Shown: positions 1-7,583, counted from the first letter of the stretch. The stretch: 27,439 nucleotides of DNA from Paraktedonobacter sp035294465 (GCA_035294465.1 DATGKW010000063.1:1-27439), one strand, 5' to 3'. Program-made: numbers and translations. The notes: generated by a model not told the origin, from the letters alone.

Positions 1-582
1 GTCAATGCCGTTGATAATCACTGTAAAGCCAGCGCGTTGCAGTTCCAGAAGCCCTTCGATGGCTTCAAAAGGCGTTTGCTCCATGCATAACTGTATCTCG
101 TCAATACAGATAACTTCTGAGGTTGCAAGGGTAATGCCTCTGTGTGCAAGCTGATCTGTCATCTGGCGTAAGCTGTTGGAGCGCAGGATCAGAGCCGGCG
201 TTTTCTCCTCAAGGGATGCTCTGCTTATCACGAAGCCCGTATCAGGCGTGTCACCTTTCTGGCTCTCGTCGCCAACTCCGTTTTGCGGAAGGATGAAGAG
301 CGTCGGGTGCCCCTGCCGTTGCAGGTAATGGGCAAAGAAGGTCATATTCTTCGTTTTTTCCGTTTGCATGCTTTCAGCATGAATAAGAAATACCGGAGTT
401 ATGCCCTGGGATCTTACTGCGTGATAAGCCCGCCTTAACTGCCGTTGTAATTCTGGAAGGGATGGCGTTACCAGCATATCTAAAGTGTTGGCCTGTTCAC
501 AGATAAGATAGAGCGGGTGTTTGGGAACATCAAGGCTATAGGGGTCGTGATGTTCCCACGGCTGCTCAACTGGATTTGCCAT
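1..582 (-). CDS. Thymidine-kinase-like protein, 3' part cut off by the window edge, degenerate P-loop
   Basis: I read 194 codons without a stop from ATG at 582 to the window edge, so the C-terminus is missing. The second half resembles type II thymidine kinase: VICIDEIQLC (residues 157-166) matches the IDEAQF motif, and GFTVIINGID (185-194) matches the strand that follows it in that family. An SR step at 120-121 fits the usual phosphate-sensing segment. Where the family has a G-P-M-F-S-G-K-T/S P-loop, this protein has AESMQTEKTKNM (69-80): the lysine and threonine are kept but both glycines are glutamates. About 60 extra residues precede it. A GGAAAG ribosome binding site lies 11 nt upstream of the ATG. 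It may be an inactive or repurposed homologue rather than a working kinase. The similarity is by eye, so the family call is moderate. Confidence 0.5.
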   Translation of the reverse strand, partial: MANPVEQPWEHHDPYSLDVPKHPLYLICEQANTLDMLVTPSLPELQRQLRRAYHAVRSQGITPVFLIHAESMQTEKTKNMTFFAHYLQRQGHPTLFILPQNGVGDESQKGDTPDTGFVISRASLEEKTPALILRSNSLRQMTDQLAHRGITLATSEVICIDEIQLCMEQTPFEAIEGLLELQRAGFTVIINGID

Positions 583-776
583 GGTAGAGTGTTCTTTCCG
601 GGAGATGTGATTAGATAGAGAAAAACTTGGCTCGAAATCGCTCAGGCAAAAGGAGAATCCGGAGTGGCCTCGCCTACCTTCATGTTCTCACTGGCAATCA
701 TCTGATTGGGTTTTTTAGCCATAGACGCCCCTTACCTCGTTTCGCTTTTTCTTTTGCTGCATCATATTATAAAAGA

Positions 777-814
777 GTCGTCAAGACGACGGGGATATGG
801 ACATGTGATATAGT
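777..814 (+). promoter_or_regulatory. Candidate promoter/operator of the MFS gene: palindrome plus -10-like box
   Basis: GTCGTC (777-782) and GACGAC (785-790) form a perfect 6-bp inverted repeat with a 2-nt spacer. TATAGT (809-814) follows and could be a -10 box. No good -35 hexamer is visible, and the palindrome lies about where one should be, as expected for an activator or repressor site. The rest of the 264-nt gap (583-846) shows nothing else. Confidence 0.35.
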
Positions 815-846
815 AGTGCAAAGACTCCAAAAATAAGGAGGGCGGC

Positions 847-2373
847 ATGGCTACTCTGGACCAGGAAGGGGCGGAACTTCTTCCTCCGCAGTCTTCCGCA
901 ATTGATCGTCCCCGTGTTCGCTGGACACAGATTCTTGCCATCAGCATTTTTGCCTTCGCGTTTAATTTTCACTGGGGAGCCCTTAGTACGATTATTCTAC
1001 CCAGCCAGGTCTTCAAGATCGTGGGTCGCCTCCAGGAAGGAGCAGCTCTGGCTTTCGTGCTCGTGCCGGGCGCCTTTATCTCGCTTATGGCTAATCCATT
1101 CTTCGGATGGCTGAGCGACCGCACGCAGGGCCGGCTCGCTGCCTGGGGGCGCCGCCGGCCCTATATCCTTTTTGGCACCCTTCTCAATGTCGCGGTGCTG
1201 ATCTGGATGGCTTCCGCGCGCGATATCCCGTCGCTTGCTATCGGGTATGCCTTGATACAACTCTTCAGCAACGCGGCCCAGGCTCCGTTTCACGCGCTGT
1301 TGCCCGATATTGTGCCCACTGAGCAGCGCGGCCTGACCTCCGGGACACTTGGGCTTCTGGGCACCTGCGGCACAATTAGCGGGGTGCTTATTGCCGGAAT
1401 TTTCGTCAATTCCTCGAAACCTCTTGCCGCATATCAGCAGGGTTTATGGATTACCTACGGCATGATTATGCTTGTGATGATTACGTTGATGCTGGTCACG
1501 ATCTTCTCCGTTCACGACCGAGCAGGTACGGTCACACACGATGGTTTTACAGGCGAGAGGCAGGACGGAAGATCTGGCGAGCAGCGCGCGTGGTTCTCCT
1601 GGCTCTCGCGCCGAATGTTAATCACTATTGGGGGAACGCTGGCCGTGATCTTGCTGGTCTGGGGCATAATGACGCTCTGGAATGCTGAGAATATCGCCGG
1701 TATCCAGATCGATGGTTCTCTTGAGCAGGTTATTCTGGAGGTACTGGCCACCGTAGGCATTCTGCGCCTGTTCGACTTCAACCCGCGCCGTGACCCTGAT
1801 TTTGCCTGGGTGCTGGCGACACGCCTGGTCATGATGCTTGGTATCTATTCTATCCAGACATTTCTTCAATACTATATGCGCGATGCTGTTGGCGTGTCCG
1901 ATCCCGAAGCAGCTACGACTCAATTTGTCATCATCGTTTCTATAGCTTCTATCGGCAGTGCTTTCGCGGTCGGCTGGCTTTCAGATCATTTCGGACGCAA
2001 GCGTATGGTCTATATCTCCGGCTTTGCGATGGCGCTGGTGGGCCTGGTTTTTGTCATCACCCACTCGTTTGTTCTCGTGCTTGCTGCCGGTGCGCTCTTT
2101 GGCCTGGGCTACGGCGCTTATCTGAGCGTTGACTGGGCGCTGGTGGCCGATGTATTGCCGTCGCATAGGAACTTTGCCCGCGATATGGGCGTCTGGAACG
2201 TCGCTTCCTCGCTGCCGCAGGTTATTGCTCCCGTGCTGGGCGGGCCGATCATCGATGCGTTTAACCGCGCGGGCCATTCGGTGCAAGGGTATCAGGTACT
2301 CTTTAGCATGGCGATCATTTACTGCATCGTTGGTACTGTTACAGTGCGCTTTATTCGCGGGGTGAAAAGCTAG
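847..2373 (+). CDS. MFS transporter, GPH/SLC45-like sugar permease type
   Basis: A 508-residue inner-membrane transporter with about 12 hydrophobic segments in two halves. The loop after helix 2 reads GWLSDRTQGR then GRRRPYI (residues 87-107), the form of MFS motif A typical of the glycoside-pentoside-hexuronide/SLC45 type. The second half repeats the motif as GWLSDHFGRKR (about 376-386). A hydrophilic loop at about 225-255 joins the halves. Length is slightly above a standard 400-480 residue MFS protein. The start is fixed by AAGGAGG 5 nt before ATG. It ends against a convergent phosphodiesterase gene and shares a stem-loop with it. The substrate cannot be read from sequence; a sugar or glycoside is the family-based guess. 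Confidence 0.85.
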   Translation: MATLDQEGAELLPPQSSAIDRPRVRWTQILAISIFAFAFNFHWGALSTIILPSQVFKIVGRLQEGAALAFVLVPGAFISLMANPFFGWLSDRTQGRLAAWGRRRPYILFGTLLNVAVLIWMASARDIPSLAIGYALIQLFSNAAQAPFHALLPDIVPTEQRGLTSGTLGLLGTCGTISGVLIAGIFVNSSKPLAAYQQGLWITYGMIMLVMITLMLVTIFSVHDRAGTVTHDGFTGERQDGRSGEQRAWFSWLSRRMLITIGGTLAVILLVWGIMTLWNAENIAGIQIDGSLEQVILEVLATVGILRLFDFNPRRDPDFAWVLATRLVMMLGIYSIQTFLQYYMRDAVGVSDPEAATTQFVIIVSIASIGSAFAVGWLSDHFGRKRMVYISGFAMALVGLVFVITHSFVLVLAAGALFGLGYGAYLSVDWALVADVLPSHRNFARDMGVWNVASSLPQVIAPVLGGPIIDAFNRAGHSVQGYQVLFSMAIIYCIVGTVTVRFIRGVKS

Positions 2374-2384
2374 AAGAGAAGGTT

Positions 2385-2416
2385 GAGATGGGCCTGCTTT
2401 ATCTCAGGCCCATCTC
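2385..2416. terminator. Bidirectional stem-loop between convergent MFS and GDPD genes
   Basis: A perfect 12-bp inverted repeat (GAGATGGGCCTG, 8-nt loop, CAGGCCCATCTC) starts 12 nt after the MFS stop and contains the last codons and stop of the opposing gene. There is no strong T-tract on either side, so it may act as a weak terminator or a 3'-end stabiliser for both messages. Confidence 0.6.
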
Positions 2417-3229
2417 CTCACGCAGAGTTTTGAAAAGGTCGGGTCGGTTGGTAAAGAGGCCGTCCGCGCCCAGTTCAAGCAACTCTTTCATCTCGGCCAG
2501 ATCATCAATTGTCCAGTAATAGACCTCCATTCCCAGACGATGCGCTCCCTCGATGAGTTTGCGATCCTTGAGATTGAAGCCGGATCTGGTCGGGGGGATC
2601 TCCAGCACATGCGATTTGCGGCGGTAAAGGGCTGGCAAATTAAGCTTATGCGCGAGCACGAATTGTTTGATCTCTGCCCTGCTTGCGCCTGTCACGACTT
2701 GCCCGCCCGTCAGCTGGTTGAAGCGCTTCATAATCTCCTGCTCGAAAGAGGCCACGATCACGCGCTTTTCCATATGGTATTTGCGTATCAGTGCCCAAAG
2801 TTTCTCTTCAATCTGGGATGGTCCATTTTTAGGATAGGTATCCTTGATCTCAAAATGCAAATAATATTTATCGGCGTATTTGCTGAAAAGCTCTTCTACT
2901 GTCGGGATTCTGACGCCCTTGCCCCGATAACTGTAGTTGCCCGCCAGATCCTGGAAGTTGTAACCGGCGTCAAGCTGTTGCAATTCTTCCAGCGTATATG
3001 AATCGACGCGCCCGTGCCCGTTGGTTGTGCGATCCACCGTCTCATCGTGTATTCCCACCAGGTGACCATCCTTTGTCATATGTATATCCATGTCGAAGAA
3101 ATCGCTGCCGCCGATTTCGTCAGCCCTGTCGAATGCAGCCATCGTATTGCACGGAGCCAGCAACTCTCCTCCCTGGTGAGTGAGCATCAAAGGTCTTTTC
3201 AGTTCGGGAAATATTCTCGCGTCTTTCAC
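2399..3229 (-). CDS. Glycerophosphodiester phosphodiesterase family protein
   Basis: A 276-residue protein of the GDPD TIM-barrel family, which hydrolyses glycerophosphodiesters to glycerol-3-phosphate and an alcohol. Family landmarks are clear: THQGG (17-21, for the usual HRG), the PxNT position as PCNT (26-29, for PENT), DMDIHMTKDG (46-55), the second catalytic histidine in IHDET (60-64), and the acidic strand HFEIKD (125-130). H18, H61, D48 and E127 are kept, but the metal-ligand glutamate of the ExD motif is aspartate (D46). No signal peptide is seen, so it is probably cytosolic, like UgpQ. The start is GTG at 3229 with GAGGAAA upstream. The HQG/PxNT pattern suggests a divergent GDPD branch that may still be active. 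Confidence 0.82.
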   Translation of the reverse strand: MKDARIFPELKRPLMLTHQGGELLAPCNTMAAFDRADEIGGSDFFDMDIHMTKDGHLVGIHDETVDRTTNGHGRVDSYTLEELQQLDAGYNFQDLAGNYSYRGKGVRIPTVEELFSKYADKYYLHFEIKDTYPKNGPSQIEEKLWALIRKYHMEKRVIVASFEQEIMKRFNQLTGGQVVTGASRAEIKQFVLAHKLNLPALYRRKSHVLEIPPTRSGFNLKDRKLIEGAHRLGMEVYYWTIDDLAEMKELLELGADGLFTNRPDLFKTLREEMGLR

Positions 3230-3246
3230 TCTGTTTCCTCATTAAC

Positions 3247-3275
3247 TATTTTGTGTACCTCTGGGCATCTGTCAA
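3247..3275 (-). promoter_or_regulatory. Promoter of the GDPD gene
   Basis: On the minus strand TTGACA (3275-3270) is followed after 17 nt by AAAATA (3252-3247), 18 nt before the GTG start. The -35 is perfect, the -10 is weak, and the leader would be very short. Confidence 0.45.
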
Positions 3276-3307
3276 GATCAGGCTGGTAATAAAGAGATAG
3301 GCGGAGA

Positions 3308-4234
3308 TTAATCTCGCTTTCCTGTAATGCCCCAGATTAGCTGTTTTAGGGGAACTGGCTCGTGCTTGCGAAAATCGACCCAGGTCATCCCTCTAAGAAA
3401 AAGGGGAAGCTTTGGCTCTGCCGAGGCATTTTCGAGCAATACGGGTATGACCGGACATCCCCTGTTAGCAAATTCACGCAAGAGCGCTTCTATCTCAAGC
3501 TGTTGCCACGGTCCTACCCCATCTTTGCCAACAAATACAACTGCTGATTTGATTTGCTCTATCTGCTCCTCTAAAAGGCGCTGCCAGGGGAATCCTGGTC
3601 GCGCCTCCCATTCGTCGAGCCAGGGTAAGATACCTCGTTTCTTCAACAGCTCTGCAATCTTCTTGACTTCTGGTTTGTCTTTGTCATTATGGCATAAAAA
3701 CACGTCGAAATTTCCTGCGGCAATTTTCTCCTGAAGGAGCAAGCTCGCTGTTTGCGTTTCTTCAGTTTTTCGAGTGAGTAACCTGCTAACTACCTCCTGG
3801 ATACCTTGAACCACGTCGGAGAATGCAGCATCGCTATTGCGCCAGGTACTGATTGGTTTTGCATCCTCTGGTAAAGCTTGAAGCTTGCCAAAAGGTGCTC
3901 CCTGCCAGGAAACCGGCCGTATAATGATGGGGATGATTTCCACCTCACCGCGCGAAGCTCGTTCAAGCGCCCGCATCATCTCGACGCCATAAGCGTAATC
4001 AGAAGCCATGAACGCTGCACTTACCAGCAACACGATAATATCGGCGGTGTCCAGGTGCGAATCTATCTCGTGCTCCCAGTCATCTCCTGGCTTAATCTCT
4101 CGATCAGACCATATGCTGACCCATCCCAACCGCTTCAAAGTCGCTAAGTGAACAATAAGTCTATCAAGATAGTACCTGTCTTCCTGGGCATAACTGATGA
4201 AAATTTTTATAGGGTTCGCTGGTTCTCCCGCCAT
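3308..4234 (-). CDS. Tandem TIR-domain protein
   Basis: A 308-residue soluble protein made of two TIR domains and little else. TIR-1 spans about residues 8-150: IFISYAQED (11-19), a BB-loop-like WSDREIKPGDDW (42-53), and E85 in YGVEMMRAL. TIR-2 spans about 175-300: DVFLCHNDKDK (177-187), WLDEWEARPGFPW (205-217), and W243-x3-E247 in WQQLEIEALL. E85 and E247 sit where NAD-cleaving TIR domains such as SARM1 carry the catalytic glutamate. Bacterial TIR proteins cleave NAD or make cyclic ADP-ribose signals in phage defence, but here there is no adjacent ThsA, STAND or SIR2 partner. GGAGAGAG precedes ATG. A 9-bp direct repeat lies 45-73 bp upstream. Fold call is strong; activity and role are inferred. 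Confidence 0.85.
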   Translation of the reverse strand: MAGEPANPIKIFISYAQEDRYYLDRLIVHLATLKRLGWVSIWSDREIKPGDDWEHEIDSHLDTADIIVLLVSAAFMASDYAYGVEMMRALERASRGEVEIIPIIIRPVSWQGAPFGKLQALPEDAKPISTWRNSDAAFSDVVQGIQEVVSRLLTRKTEETQTASLLLQEKIAAGNFDVFLCHNDKDKPEVKKIAELLKKRGILPWLDEWEARPGFPWQRLLEEQIEQIKSAVVFVGKDGVGPWQQLEIEALLREFANRGCPVIPVLLENASAEPKLPLFLRGMTWVDFRKHEPVPLKQLIWGITGKRD

Positions 4235-4278
4235 TAGCTCTCTCCATCAGGCTCGATTGCTTTGGTTTTTCACAATAC

Positions 4279-4307
4279 AATATCGAATTGCCATCCTAAA
4301 TATCGAA
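4279..4307. repeat. Direct repeat AATATCGAA upstream of the TIR gene
   Basis: Two exact copies of AATATCGAA (4279-4287 and 4299-4307) are offset by 20 bp, about two helical turns, in the AT-rich gap before the TIR start at 4234. This spacing suits a regulator binding one face of the helix. The same AT-rich stretch probably holds the promoter, but no convincing hexamer pair is seen. Confidence 0.45.
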
Positions 4308-4466
4308 AATTCGCTAAAGCGCTCAAATATTACCATAGATAAATGTTAGAGGCAATGGAGAGTATTTTCGCCGCTTCTCCCAAAAACGAGCTCCTTTCGC
4401 CAGCCTCTTAATTGTTGGTGGGACTCATCTTTGCGCGGTTTTGTAGAAGGGTGAAGAACGAGCCGG

Positions 4467-4847
4467 TCAGACCCTGTGAAAGAGGCGCTGGTAGTGTTCT
4501 CCCACAATCTCTGCTGGAAAGATGTGCAGCAGCGCAATGACGGCCAGGGCGAAAGCGACCCAGTCAAAACCGATGTCCAGGGGAACGCCCAGAATGGTGC
4601 CCAGGAGCGGCAGTACGATACTCAGGAACGTTTCGTCAAGGATGTCGGGAAAGAGCAAAATGATGAGCAGACCCAGAACCAGGCCGAAGAAAAGCACTTT
4701 GCGAAAAATGGAGATACGGCGATCTCTACTGAGAGCGCCGATCAGCCGGCCCGTTTTGATGGCGTGAAAGAAGATATCTCTGCCTTTGGGCCGACTCACT
4801 TTGTGTGAGACTGCGCGGTTGGCCGTTTGAGTTGTTCGCTGCGTCAT
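4467..4847 (-). CDS. Small membrane protein of unknown function
   Basis: A 126-residue protein starting MTQRTTQTAN. The ATG at 4847 has AGGAGG 11 nt upstream; the in-frame ATG at 4874 has no ribosome binding site and would lie before it. The N-terminal half is basic and polar. The C-terminal half has two or three hydrophobic segments (about residues 49-66, 70-88 and 92-108), separated by FPDILDE and PLDIGFDW. The order of short helices around P-D and L-D turns loosely recalls YkvA/DUF1232 proteins, but not enough to name it. It is divergent from the operon at 5001 across a 153-bp gap and lies 232 bp upstream of the TIR gene on the same strand. Confidence 0.6.
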   Translation of the reverse strand: MTQRTTQTANRAVSHKVSRPKGRDIFFHAIKTGRLIGALSRDRRISIFRKVLFFGLVLGLLIILLFPDILDETFLSIVLPLLGTILGVPLDIGFDWVAFALAVIALLHIFPAEIVGEHYQRLFHRV

Positions 4848-4926
4848 AAGAAAAGGTTCCTCCTGATAAAGCATCCGCTGTGTGTAATACGCGGGAGAGA
4901 GAAATCTGGTTGCGGAGCTAGACCGC

Positions 4927-4955
4927 TTGAAGTCTTCCGCTCTTTTCGCTATACT
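4927..4955 (+). promoter_or_regulatory. Promoter of the membrane protein-YtkA-TetR operon
   Basis: TTGAAG (4927-4932), a 17-nt spacer, then TATACT (4950-4955). Transcription would start near 4961-4963, inside the palindrome at 4960-4984, about 40 nt before the first start codon. Confidence 0.7.
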
Positions 4956-4959
4956 CCTA

Positions 4960-4984
4960 TTAATGAAAAAACTTTTTTTATTAA
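4960..4984. promoter_or_regulatory. Palindromic operator candidate at the transcription start
   Basis: TTAATGAAAAAA (4960-4971) and TTTTTTTATTAA (4973-4984) pair over 12 positions around a single C, with one G-T mismatch. It covers the predicted +1 of an operon that encodes its own TetR regulator and ends just before the AAGGAG ribosome binding site, so it is a natural candidate for autoregulation. As RNA it would be a weak A-U hairpin. Confidence 0.5.
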
Positions 4985-5000
4985 TTATAAGGAGAACTCT

Positions 5001-6209
5001 ATGGCATCACTTGAACGTGCGCTTCCACAGGCGACTGCGGTGGTTGGAGCGCCTGCAAAAGGATCTGGCGATCTGGCTCGCTTGCGCCTCGTGACCGGCT
5101 TGAGCTTGATTCTCATCACGATGATCGGTCTGCTGGGCGCAGACTGGGATATCCAGTGGCATGCTGTCATTGGGCGAGATCGCACTTTTACGCCTCCCCA
5201 CGACCTGATTCTCATCGGCATTGGGCTTTCAGGGATTGTAGCCCTGGTCAGCATTCTGATTGAGACGCGACTGACGCGGCGGTATCCTGACCTACAAGCA
5301 TATAGCACCGAGTTTCTTGACATTCTGCACAGTTCGCTCGGTTTGTATCTGGTAGGCTTCGGAGCGGTGTGTTCGGCAGTAGCTTTTCCACTGGATACCT
5401 ACTGGCACTCGCTCTATGGTATCGATATCTCTCTGTGGGCTCCATTCCATACTATGATCTATATGGGTGGTGTGCTCAGTAGTATTGGAGTGATCTACCT
5501 GTTGCTCTCGGCAGCCCATCTCGCTGAGATGCAGCAAGAGCGCTGGACTGCGAGGCTTAGCTATGCAAGCCTGATTGTAGCTCTGGGGATCTTGCTCTCC
5601 AAGTTCAGTACCTTCCTGACGCCAGCTCTGAAAGGATACCAGCTACACCTTGGCTTCCTCACGCTGAACTTCTTTCCCATTCTGCTGGCGGCTACCGCTG
5701 TGTTCGTCTGCGTGCTGACTGTGCGGCTGGTACCCTGGACGGGAGCCGCCAGTATGGTAGTCATTGTTTTTCTGCTCATCTTTCTGCTGGTAAGCGCGTT
5801 TGTGCCCCCGATGATGACACTGCTGGTGCAGGCCGAACACGAGACCTATCTGGCGCGGGCCAGCCGCATTGGCTCAACTATCGTTCCCTTATCAGGGCAA
5901 ACGCCCGTGCTGCTGCTGCTGACGCTGAGCCTCGATGCGGTTGTCTGGTTAGGGAGGCGCGGAAGGTGGGCGCTCACGAAGCGTCATACATGGGAGCTTA
6001 TCGTTACCCTGGTCAGCATCTTTCTGATAGCCGGGTTCATTCTGATTCAGCTTGATGTAAGCGGGCGAGCGGTGCGAGGAGGCGGGGGAGGCATGGGCAG
6101 ATTCGCGTTGAGCCTGCTACTCTCGCTCCTCTTGACAATTCCCGGAAGTTTGCTGGGAAATTGGGTAGCGCGCTCCATTAGTCAGACTGTGCAAGCGTTA
6201 CGGAGGTAA
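5001..6209 (+). CDS. Multi-pass membrane protein with duplicated Trp-His motif
   Basis: A 402-residue integral membrane protein with about nine or ten hydrophobic segments. The ATG at 5001 has AAGGAG 6 nt upstream, so the longer in-frame reading from 4827 is rejected. Two similar blocks stand out: D-x2-WH-x3-G-x-D ending in TPPH (residues 50-67), and D-x2-WH-x3-G-x-D ending in APFH (132-150). Each is followed by a hydrophobic helix opening with an isoleucine and glycine. The conserved histidines (H54, H67, H136, H150) make metal or haem binding conceivable, but I do not recognise a named family. A glycine-rich loop (359-364) precedes the last helix. First gene of a three-gene operon with a YtkA-like protein (4 bp after its stop) and TetR, which suggests a regulated envelope function. 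Confidence 0.75.
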   Translation: MASLERALPQATAVVGAPAKGSGDLARLRLVTGLSLILITMIGLLGADWDIQWHAVIGRDRTFTPPHDLILIGIGLSGIVALVSILIETRLTRRYPDLQAYSTEFLDILHSSLGLYLVGFGAVCSAVAFPLDTYWHSLYGIDISLWAPFHTMIYMGGVLSSIGVIYLLLSAAHLAEMQQERWTARLSYASLIVALGILLSKFSTFLTPALKGYQLHLGFLTLNFFPILLAATAVFVCVLTVRLVPWTGAASMVVIVFLLIFLLVSAFVPPMMTLLVQAEHETYLARASRIGSTIVPLSGQTPVLLLLTLSLDAVVWLGRRGRWALTKRHTWELIVTLVSIFLIAGFILIQLDVSGRAVRGGGGGMGRFALSLLLSLLLTIPGSLLGNWVARSISQTVQALRR

Positions 6210-6213
6210 GGTG

Positions 6214-6810
6214 GTGCGTAAAGCTATTCAACTTGTCCTGTGCCTGTGCGCGGTAGTTTCCCTGGTCGTGACCGGAATCGCTTTCTATCAGATCGTGCTG
6301 GCCTCGACCATTCACGGCGCACCGGTGCGCTTCGTTAAGGTGCAGGCAGGACCCTATCCCCTCACACTCTCGCTGTATAGTGACTCCATCCAGGCCGGTG
6401 ACGTTATTCCATTCGATATCGCTGTTGCGCCAGGCGCGCGAAGGCCGCTTACCTATCAGGTGACGGCCAGCCCCGGTTCTGGGGTGCCGGCCTCGCTGGC
6501 TCAGGGCGATGTCAATACGCAGCAAAGCGCTCCCTATGGCGTGCCAGGCAGTATTACACTGGTAACACGCGGGCCGTGGACGCTGCATATTGTTGTCAGT
6601 GGACCGGATGGGCGAGGCGAGGCGGCGATCCCGTTGACAGCTGTCACCTTCCCAGCGATCCCGGCGTGGCTGGCCTGGAATATCGGCCTGCTACCCGCCT
6701 ATGGCTTACTGCTTTTCTGGGTGATGCAAACCCGGCGCAAGGCAGGAGAGCAGCCGGTGAATGAGCAGGCTCAATCATTTGTTCCGGCGACAACAAAGGA
6801 GGTCTTATAG
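6214..6810 (+). CDS. Exported/membrane-anchored YtkA-like domain protein
   Basis: A 198-residue protein with an N-terminal hydrophobic helix (about 5-25), an extracytoplasmic beta-rich domain (about 38-148) and a C-terminal helix (about 152-170) with a basic cytosolic tail. The middle domain (AGPYPLTLSLYSDSIQAGD, then a late GPWTLHIVVSGPDGRGEA) resembles YtkA/FixH-like domains, which often occur with copper or cytochrome oxidase proteins. There are two adjacent GTG codons; GGAGG at 6202-6206 is 4 nt from the first (6211) and 7 nt from the second (6214), so the second is preferred. The gene is tightly linked to the membrane protein before it and the TetR gene after it (stop abuts ATG). Domain naming is by pattern and moderately sure. 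Confidence 0.68.
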   Translation: MRKAIQLVLCLCAVVSLVVTGIAFYQIVLASTIHGAPVRFVKVQAGPYPLTLSLYSDSIQAGDVIPFDIAVAPGARRPLTYQVTASPGSGVPASLAQGDVNTQQSAPYGVPGSITLVTRGPWTLHIVVSGPDGRGEAAIPLTAVTFPAIPAWLAWNIGLLPAYGLLLFWVMQTRRKAGEQPVNEQAQSFVPATTKEVL

Positions 6811-7407
6811 ATGGCTCGACCAGCCGATCCTCATCGGCGCGAAACGATCTTGCGCGCTGCTACGGAGGTCTTCGCCGAACAGGGCTTTAGTGACGCCCGT
6901 CTAGCCGATATCGCTCAACGGGCCGGAATAGTCACAAGCACACTCTATCTCTACTTCCGCTCGAAAGAAGAGATGGTCTCTGCTATTGCGCAAGAGAATC
7001 GCCAGCTCTTACTTGACCGTCTGGAGCCGGTGCTGGCGCATCTGCGAGGGGAAGAAGATATGGCTCGATTTGTCGAGGTCGTCCTTGCACATGCAAAGGA
7101 GCGCCGCGATCAGATCATTGTCATCAACCTGGAGAGTGGTTTGAGCACCCCCCGCCGGGGGAGGAGAGGCATGGAGCGTGGCTCGCGGATTAAAAAAGGC
7201 GTCGAGATTATTCGTCGCCTGGTCGCTGAGGGTGTTCTCTCTCCCTATGATCCCGAACTGGTGATGGAGATGCTCATTCTGGTGACGCGCTGGATCATCA
7301 ATTACTCTCTACTGATTACCGAGCAAGAAGAGGAGCCATTTAAGCAGTTCTGCGTGCAATGGCTCTCTCGAGCGCTGCTGCTTGCTCGTGGAGACACCGA
7401 TCCATAA
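6811..7407 (+). CDS. TetR/AcrR family transcriptional regulator
   Basis: A 198-residue regulator. The N-terminal helix-turn-helix is canonical: RRETILRAATEVFAEQGF (9-26), then LADIAQRAGIVTSTLYLYF (31-49) and SKEEM (51-55). The rest is a helical ligand and dimerisation domain whose effector cannot be read. AGGAGG lies 8 nt before the ATG, which follows the preceding stop codon directly, so it is the last gene of the 5001-7407 operon. It most likely controls its own operon, whose promoter carries an AT-rich palindrome at the start site. Confidence 0.93.
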   Translation: MARPADPHRRETILRAATEVFAEQGFSDARLADIAQRAGIVTSTLYLYFRSKEEMVSAIAQENRQLLLDRLEPVLAHLRGEEDMARFVEVVLAHAKERRDQIIVINLESGLSTPRRGRRGMERGSRIKKGVEIIRRLVAEGVLSPYDPELVMEMLILVTRWIINYSLLITEQEEEPFKQFCVQWLSRALLLARGDTDP

Positions 7408-7420
7408 CCGGTGTCCCTCC
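7390..7420 (+). terminator. Stem-loop at the end of the TetR operon
   Basis: GGAGACACCG (7390-7399) pairs with CGGTGTCCCTCC (7409-7420) with one bulged base; the loop spans the TetR stop codon. No T-run follows, so it is a weak or factor-assisted terminator at best. Confidence 0.4.
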
Positions 7421-7583
7421 AGGAGACTCGCCGGTCTGGTTGTATCCTTGCTGCAAAGAAGGTACGTAGGGAAATGTTCGCTTGCTTGCACGCGTTCTAG
7501 AGGACATGCTACACTTTATAACGAGCAAGACCACAGCAGACAAGAGAGCTTGCCCCTGAATTCTGTTGTTTCGAGGTAGTTGT

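Noticed and set aside
4827..5000. N-terminal extension of the 402-residue membrane protein (in-frame ATG at 4827)
   Set aside because: The promoter (-10 at 4950-4955) and the AAGGAG site lie inside it; the ATG at 5001 has the only good ribosome binding site.
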